Notes: generated by a model from the sequence alone, not told the origin. A DNA stretch of 34,956 nucleotides from Corynebacterium sp. 122RC1 (GCF_024580955.1 NZ_JANIKD010000021.1:1-34956); one strand, 5' to 3'. Shown: positions 25,397 to 34,504, numbered from the stretch's first letter. Numbers and translations are program-made.

Positions 25397-25921
25397 ATGG
25401 CGAGTCGTGCACAAAGGCGCAAGAACCTCATTCAGATCGTGGCCCTGGTCATCGCGGTGGTGGTGGTAATCACCGCAAGCGTGCTGTTCCAAAACTGGTG
25501 GAACAACCGCCCCGGTCCACAACCTGCCGAGGTTGCAATCAGCGTTTCCAACGGCTCCGAACAGGTAGAGGTGACTCCCTACTCCGTGTGCGAACCCGGG
25601 GTGGAATGCGCGGAAAATGAAGTGCCGGTGGTCCCAGTGCCTGCCGACGGCACCATGACGCTCACACTGCCCAAGGAAATCTATGACCATGACTGGGCAC
25701 TGCTGAAAATCTACGACGACCCCGCGGCAAACAGTGAGGCCTACTACACCAGCAACCAAGCAACCGAGGTCACCGTCCCCGGCTCAGTGGACCCCACCAC
25801 CGCCGAGGACCCCACCCGCCCCCGCCTGGTGGTTGTAGAGGTGACCAGCGTGCAAATTGGCACCAATGAAGCCGGAGAGGAAACTCCCTACAGCGTGACC
25901 TGGTCAATCGCTGCACAATAA
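25397..25921 (+). CDS. DUF2771 family membrane-anchored protein
   Basis: A 174-residue protein with a basic N-terminus (ASRAQRRKN), one hydrophobic segment (about residues 11-32) and an extracytoplasmic domain of beta character (PAEVAISVSNGSEQVEVTPYSVCEPGVEC, then TLTLPKEIYDHDWALLKIYDD). Two Cys in the CEPGVEC motif could form a disulfide outside the cell. Function unknown; the family is actinobacterial and syntenic here. Start: ATG 25397; TAGGAT (25384-25389) a few bases upstream could be a -10 for a near-leaderless transcript, or the gene may be read from the cyclotransferase promoter. Confidence 0.8.
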   Translation: MASRAQRRKNLIQIVALVIAVVVVITASVLFQNWWNNRPGPQPAEVAISVSNGSEQVEVTPYSVCEPGVECAENEVPVVPVPADGTMTLTLPKEIYDHDWALLKIYDDPAANSEAYYTSNQATEVTVPGSVDPTTAEDPTRPRLVVVEVTSVQIGTNEAGEETPYSVTWSIAAQ

Positions 25922-25941
25922 CGCCGTATGGCTCCTGTGTT

Positions 25942-25969
25942 GCGGTATTGCGGTGTAGCGGTATTGCGG
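25942..25969. repeat. Short direct repeat GCGGTATTGCGG
   Basis: GCGGTATTGCGG is present at 25942-25953 and 25958-25969, in the spacer between convergent genes. No function is evident. Confidence 0.6.
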
Positions 25970-25982
25970 CGAAGGAAACACG

Positions 25983-26016
25983 AAAGCCACAGCCTCGGAT
26001 GAGGACTGTGGCTTTT
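25983..26016. terminator. Bidirectional terminator between DUF2771 and cold-shock genes
   Basis: AAAGCCACAG-CCTC (25983-25996) pairs with GAGG-A-CTGTGGCTTT (26001-26015) around a GGAT loop, with TTTT on the plus strand and TTT on the minus strand. It lies between convergent genes. Confidence 0.88.
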
Positions 26017-26023
26017 CTTGTAC

Positions 26024-26051
26024 TTGCTGCTTGCTGCTTGCTGCTTGCTGC
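26024..26051. repeat. 7-bp tandem repeat (TTGCTGC, four copies)
   Basis: Four perfect units at 26024-26051, with two more degenerate copies (about 26061 and 26069) that run into the stop codon of the cold-shock gene. A unit of this kind can slip during replication; it is in the 3' untranslated part of that gene. Confidence 0.9.
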
Positions 26052-26074
26052 TTTGTCGCCTTGCTGCCTTGCTG

Positions 26075-26458
26075 CTAGACGTCCAGCTCGCGGGCTACCG
26101 CTCGAAGAATTTCTGCGACCTTCCGGCTTTCCTTGCGGTCCGGGTACCTGCCCTTAAGTAGTTGCGGTTGCACCTGCTGCTCGAGCACGGTGACGAGGTC
26201 AGAAATCATCGAGTGGAGTTGCTCGGTGCTGAACTGGTGGCTGGGCTTGCGCCTCGGCTCATCCAGGACCGTCACCCGCAACGCCTGCGGGCCTTTGCGC
26301 CCGGCGGCGAAGTCAAAGTCAATCCGCTGACCAGGGGTGAGTTCCTCAACCCCTTGCGGCAGGACAGACTTGCCCACGAACACGTCTTCTTGGCCTGGAT
26401 TGCTCACAAACCCGAATCCGCGCTCGGCGTCGTACCACTTCACTTTTCCAATTGGCAC
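26075..26458 (-). CDS. cspB: Cold-shock domain protein with C-terminal extension
   Basis: A 127-residue nucleic-acid-binding protein. Residues 1-66 are the cold-shock domain: GKVKWYDAERGFGFVS (RNP1) and DVFVGKSVL (RNP2), then RIDFDFAAGRKGPQALRV. The extra 60 residues (LHSMISDLVTVLEQQVQPQLLKGRYPDRKESRKVAEILRAVARELDV) are helical and typical of the longer actinobacterial type (C. glutamicum cg0938, M. tuberculosis Rv0871, from memory). The start is GTG at 26458 with AGGAAGAA 4-11 bases upstream; the open frame extends to 26680, but that part is leader, not protein. Probable RNA chaperone. The long leader fits cold regulation. Confidence 0.88.
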   Translation of the reverse strand: MPIGKVKWYDAERGFGFVSNPGQEDVFVGKSVLPQGVEELTPGQRIDFDFAAGRKGPQALRVTVLDEPRRKPSHQFSTEQLHSMISDLVTVLEQQVQPQLLKGRYPDRKESRKVAEILRAVARELDV

Positions 26459-26620
26459 AGCTTCTTCCTTTCTTCCACTCGCACTCGTTGGTTTGGCGGC
26501 CCACCCTCGGCAGCACGCCCCTTTGGGTTGATCTGCGCTGTGTGAACGCTTTAGGGACGCCGTTTGGATGGTTCCACGATTCTGATTCCTTATATAGTGC
26601 GGCATTTGGTATGCAGCCAA
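26459..26620 (-). promoter_or_regulatory. Promoter and long leader of the cold-shock gene
   Basis: On the minus strand TTGGCT (26620-26615) and TATATA (26596-26591) are 18 bases apart, a good promoter. Transcription would start near 26584, leaving a leader of about 125 bases before the GTG. Confidence 0.55.
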
Positions 26621-27790
<1,170 letters not shown>

Positions 27791-27829
27791 CAGCTCTTCA
27801 GCCGTTCAGGGCGAAGGAGCAATTAGTTG

Positions 27830-27859
27830 AGCCGCGGGGCTTTTGCCTCGCGGCTTTTT
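27830..27859 (+). terminator. Intrinsic terminator of rpf1
   Basis: AGCCGCGGGGC (27830-27840) pairs with GCCTCGCGGCT (27845-27855) around TTTT, followed by TTTT. It lies 40 bases after the stop. Confidence 0.88.
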
Positions 27860-28321
27860 GCACGCTTGGGGCGAGTTTGACGGACTCTCAAGAGCCACGC
27901 CTCAAGCCCCGGAACCCAAAGCACCCCCAAAAAGGGGCACTGTGGATTCATGCCCGATCAGTACCACTCCACGCGATTGATCCTTTTCGCGGCTACCACA
28001 CCCCGCCAACAGGCCCACCAAAAATTGCCCCAGAGCAGCCAAAACCTACCACACCTCCACCCCTCTGCTGCTTGCACCCAATCCCACAAAACCCAATGTT
28101 TGCAGCTTTGCAAAGATCACTTTGCAAACTATTTTCCCCCTCCAAGCTGGATCCTTAGGTATTTTGCGCCAATCTAGTGTGTAATAACCCACATCACATT
28201 TTGAGTAGTGATCTTCATTGCACTGCGCATCCCCAAACGTTTCCCAAACGTCACAGCAAAAAAGACGCTATTAGGGACTTTCCCAAGGGCTGCCGGTTCA
28301 AGATTCCTAGAAAGGGCATTC
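27860..28321 (+). promoter_or_regulatory. Control region of the second symporter pair: RamB-like and GlxR-like sites
   Basis: CTTTGCAAAG (28106-28115) and CTTTGCAAAC (28120-28129) are two copies of the RamB-type core 14 bases apart. TGTGTAATAACCCACA (28178-28193) matches the GlxR/CRP-like consensus TGTGANNTANNTCACA in 14 of 16 positions, counting free positions as matches. TATTAG (28269-28274) is a possible -10. No gene is visible in the rest of the stretch. Confidence 0.5.
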
Positions 28322-28687
28322 ATGTCTGAGCAACAAGTGGCCAAGCATGTGCCAACTCCTGATGAGTTCCTCGCGATGAGCGAGAGCCAGGAGTTTGGGC
28401 AACTGCGCAGCACGTTCCGTCGCTTTGCTTTCCCGGTCACCGTCGCCTTCTTGGCGTGGTACCTCTTCTACATCGTCGTCGCTACCTTTGCTACGGACTT
28501 TGTGGAGACCCGCGTGTACGGGGCTATCAATGTTGGCATGCTGCTGGGCCTGGCCCAGTTCGCCACCGCTGGTCTGATCACCTGGGCGTACGTCCGCTTT
28601 GCAGACAACAAGATTGATCCGGCTACAGAGGCGATCCGCAACAAGATGGAGCACCCTAGCTCCCCAACCTCCACATCCGCGGCTTAA
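28322..28687 (+). CDS. DUF485 small membrane protein, second copy
   Basis: A 121-residue protein of the same family as the product of 8876-9217: a soluble N-terminus (TPDEFLAMSESQEFGQLRSTFRRF), two hydrophobic segments (about residues 37-60 and 71-93), and a short tail (DNKIDPATEAIRNKMEHP). The start at 28322 (MSEQQVAKH) follows GAAAGG; the frame opens 38 codons earlier without support. It precedes the symporter gene by 15 bases and forms an operon with it. Confidence 0.87.
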   Translation: MSEQQVAKHVPTPDEFLAMSESQEFGQLRSTFRRFAFPVTVAFLAWYLFYIVVATFATDFVETRVYGAINVGMLLGLAQFATAGLITWAYVRFADNKIDPATEAIRNKMEHPSSPTSTSAA

Positions 28688-28702
28688 GAAAGGGCAGCAC
28701 TG

Positions 28703-30328
28703 ATGAACTCTAATTTTTCTGTGCTCGCACAAGAGCAGGTGAATACGGGTAACCCGATCCTGAACATTGCAATCTTCCTGCTGTTCATTGTCGGTACGCT
28801 CACCATCGTGGTTCGCGCAACCCGCCAGACCTCCCAGAAGGGCTCCGACTTCTACACCGGTGGCGCTTCCTTCAACGGTTGGCAAAACGGCCTCGCAATT
28901 GCGGGTGACTACCTCTCTGCTGCCGCGTTCCTCGGCGTGACCGGCGCTATTGCGCTCTACGGTTACGACGGCTTCCTGTACTCCGTGGGCTTCCTCATCG
29001 CCCTGCTGGTTGCACTCGTGCTGGTGGCTGAGCCACTGCGGAACACCGGCCGCTTCACAATGGCCGACGTACTTTCCTTCCGCCTCCAGCAGCGCCCAGT
29101 GCGCACCGCTGCCGCTATTTCCACTTTGACGATTTCCCTTTTCTACCTCATCGCCCAGATGGCTGGCGCAGGTGGCCTGGTGGCGCTGCTGCTCGGTATT
29201 CAGGGCAAGGCTGCACAGAACATCGTGGTTGCCGTGGTGGGCGTGCTGATGATCGTTTACGTGCTGCTCGGCGGCATGAAGGGCACCACCTACGTTCAGA
29301 TGATTAAGGCAGTGCTGCTGGTCGGTGGCTCCCTGATCATCGCCCTGCTGACGTTCTGGGCTATCAAGGGTGGCTTCAACGCAACGCTGGAAGCTGCGGT
29401 GGCGAACCACCCATCGGGCGAGGAGATCCTCGGCCCAGGCATGCGCTACGGCGCCACGACGCTCACCAAGATCGACTTCGTTTCCCTGGGCATGGCCCTC
29501 GTGTTCGGTACCGCAGGTCTGCCACACGTTCTGATGCGCTTCTACACCGTGCCAACTGCACGCGAGGCACGTCGTTCCGTGACTTGGACCATCGCAATCG
29601 TTGCTCTCTTCTTCCTGCTCACCGTGGTGATGGGCTACGGCGCTGCTGCACTCGTCGGACCTGACACCATCAAGGCAGCTCCGGGTGGCGTGAACTCCGC
29701 AGTGCTCCTGCTCTCCGCTGAAGTTGGCGGCCCGATCTTCATGGCTGTGATCTCCGCTATCGCCTTTGCAACCATCCTCGCTGTGGTGGCTGGCCTCGCC
29801 ATCACCGCCTCCGCATCCGTGGCTCACGACATCTACAACTCCGTGATCCGCAACGGCGAAGCCACCGAAGAAGAGCAGGTCCGCGTTTCCCGCATCACCG
29901 TGGTGGTCATCGGTGTCCTGGCGATCGTCTTGGGCATCGGCGCAATGGGTCAGAACATTGCGTTCCTGGTGGCGCTCGCCTTCGGTATCGCTGGCGCGGC
30001 AAACCTGCCAACCATCATCTACTCCCTGAACTGGAAGCGCTTCAACACCACCGGCGCGCTGTGCTCCATCTACGGCGGCCTCATCATCTCCCTGGTGCTG
30101 ATCACGTTCTCCCCAGCCGTGTCTGGTGCTCCAACCGCAATGTTCCCGAACGCTGACTTCGCGTGGTTCCCATTGACCAACCCAGCGATCGTCGCAATCC
30201 CAGCAGGCTTCCTGCTCGGCATCATCGGCACCCTCATTGGCAAGCCAGACAACCTGCCAAAGAAGGCCGCTGAGATGGAAGTTCGCTCCCTCACCGGCGT
30301 GGGCGTGGAGAAGGCAGTTTCTCACTAA
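28703..30328 (+). CDS. Sodium:solute symporter, ActP/MctC-like (second copy)
   Basis: A 541-residue paralog of the protein at 7221-8864 with the same blocks (SDFYTGGASF, GDYLSAAAFLG, FTMADVLSF, GGMKGTTYVQMIKA, GTAGLPHVLMRFYTVP, EMEVRSLTGVGVE) and about 13 hydrophobic segments. Likely substrates are acetate, propionate, pyruvate or a related monocarboxylate. It differs mainly in a shorter loop near residues 215-255, where the mctC product has an insertion around EYLAQKGYEATQILEPG. C. glutamicum has one mctBC locus as far as I recall, so the extra pair may widen substrate range or respond to other signals. Ribosome site GAAAGGG lies upstream of the ATG; a strong terminator follows. Confidence 0.9.
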   Translation: MNSNFSVLAQEQVNTGNPILNIAIFLLFIVGTLTIVVRATRQTSQKGSDFYTGGASFNGWQNGLAIAGDYLSAAAFLGVTGAIALYGYDGFLYSVGFLIALLVALVLVAEPLRNTGRFTMADVLSFRLQQRPVRTAAAISTLTISLFYLIAQMAGAGGLVALLLGIQGKAAQNIVVAVVGVLMIVYVLLGGMKGTTYVQMIKAVLLVGGSLIIALLTFWAIKGGFNATLEAAVANHPSGEEILGPGMRYGATTLTKIDFVSLGMALVFGTAGLPHVLMRFYTVPTAREARRSVTWTIAIVALFFLLTVVMGYGAAALVGPDTIKAAPGGVNSAVLLLSAEVGGPIFMAVISAIAFATILAVVAGLAITASASVAHDIYNSVIRNGEATEEEQVRVSRITVVVIGVLAIVLGIGAMGQNIAFLVALAFGIAGAANLPTIIYSLNWKRFNTTGALCSIYGGLIISLVLITFSPAVSGAPTAMFPNADFAWFPLTNPAIVAIPAGFLLGIIGTLIGKPDNLPKKAAEMEVRSLTGVGVEKAVSH

Positions 30329-30354
30329 TCACAACGCTCACCGCAAACCGAAAT

Positions 30355-30386
30355 CCGGCTTCACCAACAGGTGGGGCCGGTTTTTT
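30355..30386 (+). terminator. Intrinsic terminator of the second symporter operon
   Basis: CCGGCTTCACC (30355-30365) pairs with GGTGGGGCCGG (30370-30380) with two G-U pairs and an AACA loop, followed by TTTTTT. Confidence 0.9.
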
Positions 30387-30559
30387 CATGCCGGTCAACA
30401 CACGCAGCAAAGCATTGCCGACGCCCACCGCTCACCACCCCACGCATCATCACCGTGGTCGGCAATTGCGGTCCTGGAACTGAGGGCTCTTTGACAGTGC
30501 GCTCGAGCGCGGGAGAGCACGTTCATTTTGCTGTGGGCCGCACATCAGTGACACACCAA

Positions 30560-30588
30560 AGCCCTCATGGGTAATTCCCATGAGGGCT
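30560..30588 (-). terminator. Hairpin after the surface-protein gene
   Basis: AGCCCTCATGGG (30560-30571) and CCCATGAGGGCT (30577-30588) form a perfect 12-bp stem with a TAATT loop, 31 bases past the stop of the minus-strand gene. The following T-tract is short (TTTGG), so it may be a terminator or a 3'-end stabiliser. Confidence 0.7.
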
Positions 30589-30619
30589 CTGCGCGAAGGC
30601 TGGCTATGCCACGGTTCTT

Positions 30620-33600
30620 TTATCGTTGCGCCCGCCGGAGGATCAGCGTTGCACCAACAATGGTGAGTGCGCCGGCAGCCAGTGCGAGCCACAGCAACTC
30701 AGGGCTCACGCCGGTGTTCGCCAAAACACGCTTTGCAGGTGATACCGGTGGCGTAGTGGTGTGCGCACTGGCGGTGGAGCTCGGAGATGCTGGAACCGAG
30801 GATTGTCCAGAATCCGGTGCAGGACCTGGAATCGGGACTGGCACCGGAACTACCGGAACTCCCGGCACAACTGGCAGCGGCGGCACAGACGGCGTGCTGG
30901 TTGCGCTCGTTGGCGGAGTTGGAGGAGTTGGCGGCACTGGCTCGCTGGTCTCGCTGGTCTCGCTGGTCTCGCTCGTGGTACTCGTTTGGCTTGGCTCAGT
31001 GGAACCGGTCGGCTCAGTGGAACCGGTCGGCTCAGTGGAACCGGTCGGTTCCGTGGAACCAGTCGGTTCCGTAGGTTCACTTGGCTCCGCCGAAGTAATG
31101 GTAGGCGGAGGTGGGTCGAGCACCACGCCGATGTCCAAATTGCGTTCGTCGGTAGCAGCACCCAGGCTCAGGGCAGCAACCTCTCCTGTCTTCTGATGTG
31201 CGTCAGAGTCAATCGTGGTATCTGTTCCTACGATCTGCTCCGTAACTTTGTAGCGCCGTTGCTCGAGCCATCGGACGTCGAACTGCACCGTATATGCGCC
31301 CTGCTCACCAACGGTGCCGTCCACCAGTTTCACGGGGTCCGAGCTGTGCAGAGCGTCAAAGAGGTACTCACCTTCGGCATCAGTGGTATCTTCCGCAACC
31401 AATTGATCCCCTTGGAGCAGCTTCACCGGAACGTCCTTGAGCAGTTGTTCATCTGCATCGCGAATGCCGTCCTTGTTGGCGTCAATCCAAGCAACGCCGC
31501 CAATGGAGCTGGCGACTACGGTCACATGGTCTGCATCTCGGGTGCCCAGAGGAATTTCACCAGGTACCCCGCCAACTACACCAGTCTTTGGATCGTACAC
31601 ACGACCAGACGCATTGTTGTCAAAGATGTTCGCAGCTTGTTGTCCCGATGCCTTAAACACCAGGTCCATCGAGCCGTAGCCCTGAGTGCTGGATGGAATG
31701 GAAGGAAGGGTCAAGCGGATTGCCGTGGCGTTAGCAGGCCAGGACTCTGGGGAATCAATGGAGACCTCAGTCCACGTTGCATTTTCAGCTGGCGATTCCC
31801 CGATGGTGTTAGAGGCACCCGTGGTCAACTCTACCTTCACACCTGCAGCATTTGCGGAGCCGCTAAGAACGATCTTTGCCAGCTCAAGCTTTCCAGCAAA
31901 ATTGCTGTAGCGCTCGGAGCCTTTAGGCCCGTCACCCGTGTAAGGGAATACGTCTACGAACTGTGCTTGGCCCAGGTTGTAGTTGTTGTAGTTCACCCAC
32001 TCCACACGCCATGAAACTGGCTCATCCTTTACCTCGATCACAGGATCAGAGGTGAGGAACTTACGGAAGAAGGCTGCTTCTGGCGTGCTCGCGGACAAGG
32101 AGGTGCCGTCGGTTGCGTCCTTTGCAGTGTGATCCGCGCTCAACACAGCAGAGTCTTCGACCGTTGCATTGTACGGATTGCCCTGCGGTGGCAACACAAT
32201 ACCCATGGTTGCGGTGTAGTTGATTTCGGGCAGCCGAGTCTCAGTAGTGACCTCGCCTGCTGGGGTGAACACCAACTGCATTCCGCGGGCATCATCGCTG
32301 GTGTATGCCAGCCCATCCGGACCCAAGTCTGCTGGAAGAATTTCTGCATTCCAGAATGGATCGAGCCCAGAGAGATCAACATTTACGATGCCTGGGTCGA
32401 GAGTATCCACCAGCTTCAAGTTGGTGACCGGATTTGGCTGGAACGTACCCGCCGCCTGGCCAACCTGCGGGGTCAGCCGGTAGTTGATCGTGCCCTCAGG
32501 CGCAACAGAGGTCTGACCTTCGGTAATTTCCTTGTCCAGCAGCACCACATTTCCCACCACGGTGACGTTGGAGGAAGCATTGCGGTTCTTGCCTTCCCAC
32601 TCATCCGCCATCCAGCGGCTTTGGGTGGTCAGAACGGTGCCCGGACCAGCAACTGCCTTGAACGGCGCCTGGCTAAACAGGAGATTGCTATTGGGGTAAT
32701 CCCGACCAAAGTTTGCACCAGTGTAGGTACCTGCACGCAGGAAGCGAATGCCACTGATCGCGTTTGGATCCAAGGAGTTACAGTCAACCCATTCCATGGA
32801 CTCGGCAGTATTGATGTTGGTTCCATCGAATGCCGTGGTACAAAGCGTGGTGTAGCTGCCTTCGGGCATTGCGCGAGAACGCAACGCTGGATTCGTCACT
32901 GCGCCTGACACGCTCGGCGCGACCTCGCCAATGACAGCGCCGCTGAGATTGGCGACGTCCAGAATCTGCTTCTTGGGGTCCCAGAACTGATACGCGGTGA
33001 GGTTATTCAGGGTTGGTTCCTGGTAGATGTAGATTGCCTCACCAGTGAATTCTGCCTCCAGGCCAATATTGCCGTTGGTCACGTTTACCCAAGTATCCTC
33101 ATTTTGCCGCGCCACAATTGGAGAGGCGGTATTACGGTTCGGGTACGCCTCCTCCAAAGTTGCGTCTGCGGTCAGAGGTGCAAAGTTACCCATGCCCTGC
33201 TGATAGCCGTACACCGGCTTTTGGCGTTGCATGGTCACGCTGGCAGCGTTGTTCTGCACGTTCGTCTCAGTAAACGGCCTGCCGTGGGCGTCGGTCCAGT
33301 CACGTGGAGTGACCTTGGCTGTGAGGGTATAGGTCTCACCCTCTGGGATTTGGTCCTGCGGCGTAATGCTGGTAATCACCATCGTGTTTGCCTGGCCCAT
33401 GAGGTTACAGCCAGCGTTCGCCTTCATGGTCACCGTGGTCTTCTGCGGTGTTGTGTCCGGGTTGCGCTGCCAATTGTTGTACGCGCTTGGAGAAACGATG
33501 GACCAGCAACCTGTAGTGGCGCGCGGAGGAAATTCAAAGATGCTCTTGAGAGCCCCGGGAGTGCCGGTGAATTCAACATCAAACATGATGTTGCCGGCCG

Positions 33601-34297
33601 GGTCTGCGTAACCAACTTTGCTGAGCGCCTCCGGCTGCAGGCGAACAGTCCACTCAGTCACGTACGCAGGTTTCTTCATGGCAGCGGTAAATACATATGC
33701 CGCATCCAGAACGGGCTGCTTGCGTACTGAGATGGAAATATCGGAGCTGATGGTGCTTCGCACAGTCACCGTTTCCAGCTCGTATTCCCTCACACCAGAT
33801 GCATCTTGCACGGAAATCTTTGGAGTCCAGGTGAAGCCGTCTGGGCAAGCTTGAGTAGCGAGCGCTTTGAAGACCTGGGTGCGGACAACACCACTTGCCT
33901 TCTGGTCCCACAGCACAGAAAGGGTGTTTGCATCAGGTTTGCTCAGCACACCGGTGCTCGCCCCGGAATCCAGGTTGAAATTGAGGGAGGTGTCCACTGA
34001 AGTATCCCAGGCAAAACACGCTGGTTTTTCCATCGTAATGACCGCATCACTCACCGCGTCTGCGGTGGTGTTTGCTTCAATGCGGAAGCCCACCAGGTCA
34101 TTGACCGCCACGATGTTGTTGTTGGCCACTGTGTCCACTGGGTTGTTGTTGAGCTGGTATCCGTCCTGATCTTTAGTCAGGGATACCGACGTAAACGATC
34201 CCACCGGTTCCGCGTGTGCCAAGGGCACCACGGCAAGTGGAACTGCAATGAGTGCTGCTGTTATTGATCCCAGCAACGCCTTCAGGGAGAGTTTCAA
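30620..34297 (-). CDS. Large cell-wall-anchored surface protein with SdrD B-like domain and LANTG sorting signal
   Basis: A 1,225-residue exported protein. Signal peptide about 1-29 (AHA-EP). A long N-terminal region (about 30-880) of beta-rich repeats resembles DUF11/isopeptide-type adhesin domains, with scattered Cys (for example TGCWSIV, NAGCNLMG, TTLCTTAFDG). An SdrD B-like domain at about 925-1040 (GGVAWIDANKDGIRDADEQ) has a Ca-binding-like DANKDGIRD loop. Then come STEPTG repeats (about 1070-1103), TSE repeats and a Pro/Val stalk. The end is a sortase signal: LANTG (1192-1196), a hydrophobic segment and RRAQR. LANTG suits the LAXTG-type sortases of actinobacteria. The start is taken as TTG 34297 with AAAGGA upstream; the frame begins six codons earlier, also at TTG. 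Likely an adhesin, but the ligand is unknown. Confidence 0.85.
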   Translation of the reverse strand: MKLSLKALLGSITAALIAVPLAVVPLAHAEPVGSFTSVSLTKDQDGYQLNNNPVDTVANNNIVAVNDLVGFRIEANTTADAVSDAVITMEKPACFAWDTSVDTSLNFNLDSGASTGVLSKPDANTLSVLWDQKASGVVRTQVFKALATQACPDGFTWTPKISVQDASGVREYELETVTVRSTISSDISISVRKQPVLDAAYVFTAAMKKPAYVTEWTVRLQPEALSKVGYADPAGNIMFDVEFTGTPGALKSIFEFPPRATTGCWSIVSPSAYNNWQRNPDTTPQKTTVTMKANAGCNLMGQANTMVITSITPQDQIPEGETYTLTAKVTPRDWTDAHGRPFTETNVQNNAASVTMQRQKPVYGYQQGMGNFAPLTADATLEEAYPNRNTASPIVARQNEDTWVNVTNGNIGLEAEFTGEAIYIYQEPTLNNLTAYQFWDPKKQILDVANLSGAVIGEVAPSVSGAVTNPALRSRAMPEGSYTTLCTTAFDGTNINTAESMEWVDCNSLDPNAISGIRFLRAGTYTGANFGRDYPNSNLLFSQAPFKAVAGPGTVLTTQSRWMADEWEGKNRNASSNVTVVGNVVLLDKEITEGQTSVAPEGTINYRLTPQVGQAAGTFQPNPVTNLKLVDTLDPGIVNVDLSGLDPFWNAEILPADLGPDGLAYTSDDARGMQLVFTPAGEVTTETRLPEINYTATMGIVLPPQGNPYNATVEDSAVLSADHTAKDATDGTSLSASTPEAAFFRKFLTSDPVIEVKDEPVSWRVEWVNYNNYNLGQAQFVDVFPYTGDGPKGSERYSNFAGKLELAKIVLSGSANAAGVKVELTTGASNTIGESPAENATWTEVSIDSPESWPANATAIRLTLPSIPSSTQGYGSMDLVFKASGQQAANIFDNNASGRVYDPKTGVVGGVPGEIPLGTRDADHVTVVASSIGGVAWIDANKDGIRDADEQLLKDVPVKLLQGDQLVAEDTTDAEGEYLFDALHSSDPVKLVDGTVGEQGAYTVQFDVRWLEQRRYKVTEQIVGTDTTIDSDAHQKTGEVAALSLGAATDERNLDIGVVLDPPPPTITSAEPSEPTEPTGSTEPTGSTEPTGSTEPTGSTEPSQTSTTSETSETSETSEPVPPTPPTPPTSATSTPSVPPLPVVPGVPVVPVPVPIPGPAPDSGQSSVPASPSSTASAHTTTPPVSPAKRVLANTGVSPELLWLALAAGALTIVGATLILRRAQR
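30942..30968 (-). repeat. 9-bp tandem repeats coding Thr-Ser-Glu
   Basis: TCGCTGGTC occurs three times (30942-30968) in the surface-protein gene. The period keeps the frame, so copy changes would alter stalk length only. Confidence 0.85.
30993..31064 (-). repeat. 18-bp tandem repeats coding STEPTG
   Basis: Three identical units GGCTCAGTGGAACCGGTC (30993-31046) and a fourth variant unit (31047-31064) lie in the stalk region; a fifth partial unit follows. Identical units point to recent expansion. Changes of copy number would stay in frame. Confidence 0.9.
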
Positions 34298-34320
34298 GTG
34301 GGGTTGTCCTTTCAAAGCAC

Positions 34321-34366
34321 AAAAATCGGCCTCAAGGGCCGAAAAGCCACTTCAAGAGTAGCTTTT
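34321..34366 (-). promoter_or_regulatory. Two back-to-back terminator-like hairpins in the surface-protein leader
   Basis: Read on the minus strand, hairpin 1 is AAAAGCTAC / GTGGCTTTT (34366-34358 with 34350-34342), a 9-bp stem ending in TTTT. Hairpin 2 is TCGGCC / GGCCGA (34342-34337 with 34331-34326), followed at once by TTTTT (34325-34321). They meet at base 34342. The start codon is only about 24 bases further on, with no room for another promoter, so transcripts must read through both. Confidence 0.65.
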
Positions 34367-34374
34367 CCCCAGGA

Positions 34375-34416
34375 AAAACACAAAGAAATATTAAGTACTA
34401 ATTAAGCTGCTCAAAG
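34375..34416 (-). promoter_or_regulatory. Putative promoter of the surface-protein gene
   Basis: On the minus strand TTGAGC (about 34416-34411) is followed after about 15 bases by TAATAT within AGTACTTAATATTTC. Transcription would begin near 34380-34385, giving a leader of about 85 bases that contains both hairpins. Confidence 0.4.
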
Positions 34417-34475
34417 GCGTTACTCACAGGCGCTGGCACAGGCAAGTTGATGCTTGGCCCCAAACACAAACAACC

Positions 34476-34504
34476 ACACCCAACTGCCTTCAACGCAGTG
34501 GGTG
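34476..34504 (-). terminator. Hairpin next to the right IS end
   Basis: ACACCC-A-ACTGC (34476-34487) pairs with GCAGT-GGGTG (34495-34504) with one bulged A. On the minus strand it runs into a T-rich tract (GGTTGTTTGTGTTTGG). It could end a transcript of the gene that lay upstream before the IS inserted, or IS transcripts. Confidence 0.5.

Noticed and set aside
28307..30325. 672-codon minus-strand frame opposite the second symporter operon
   Set aside because: Spans two real genes on the other strand and has antisense-type composition.
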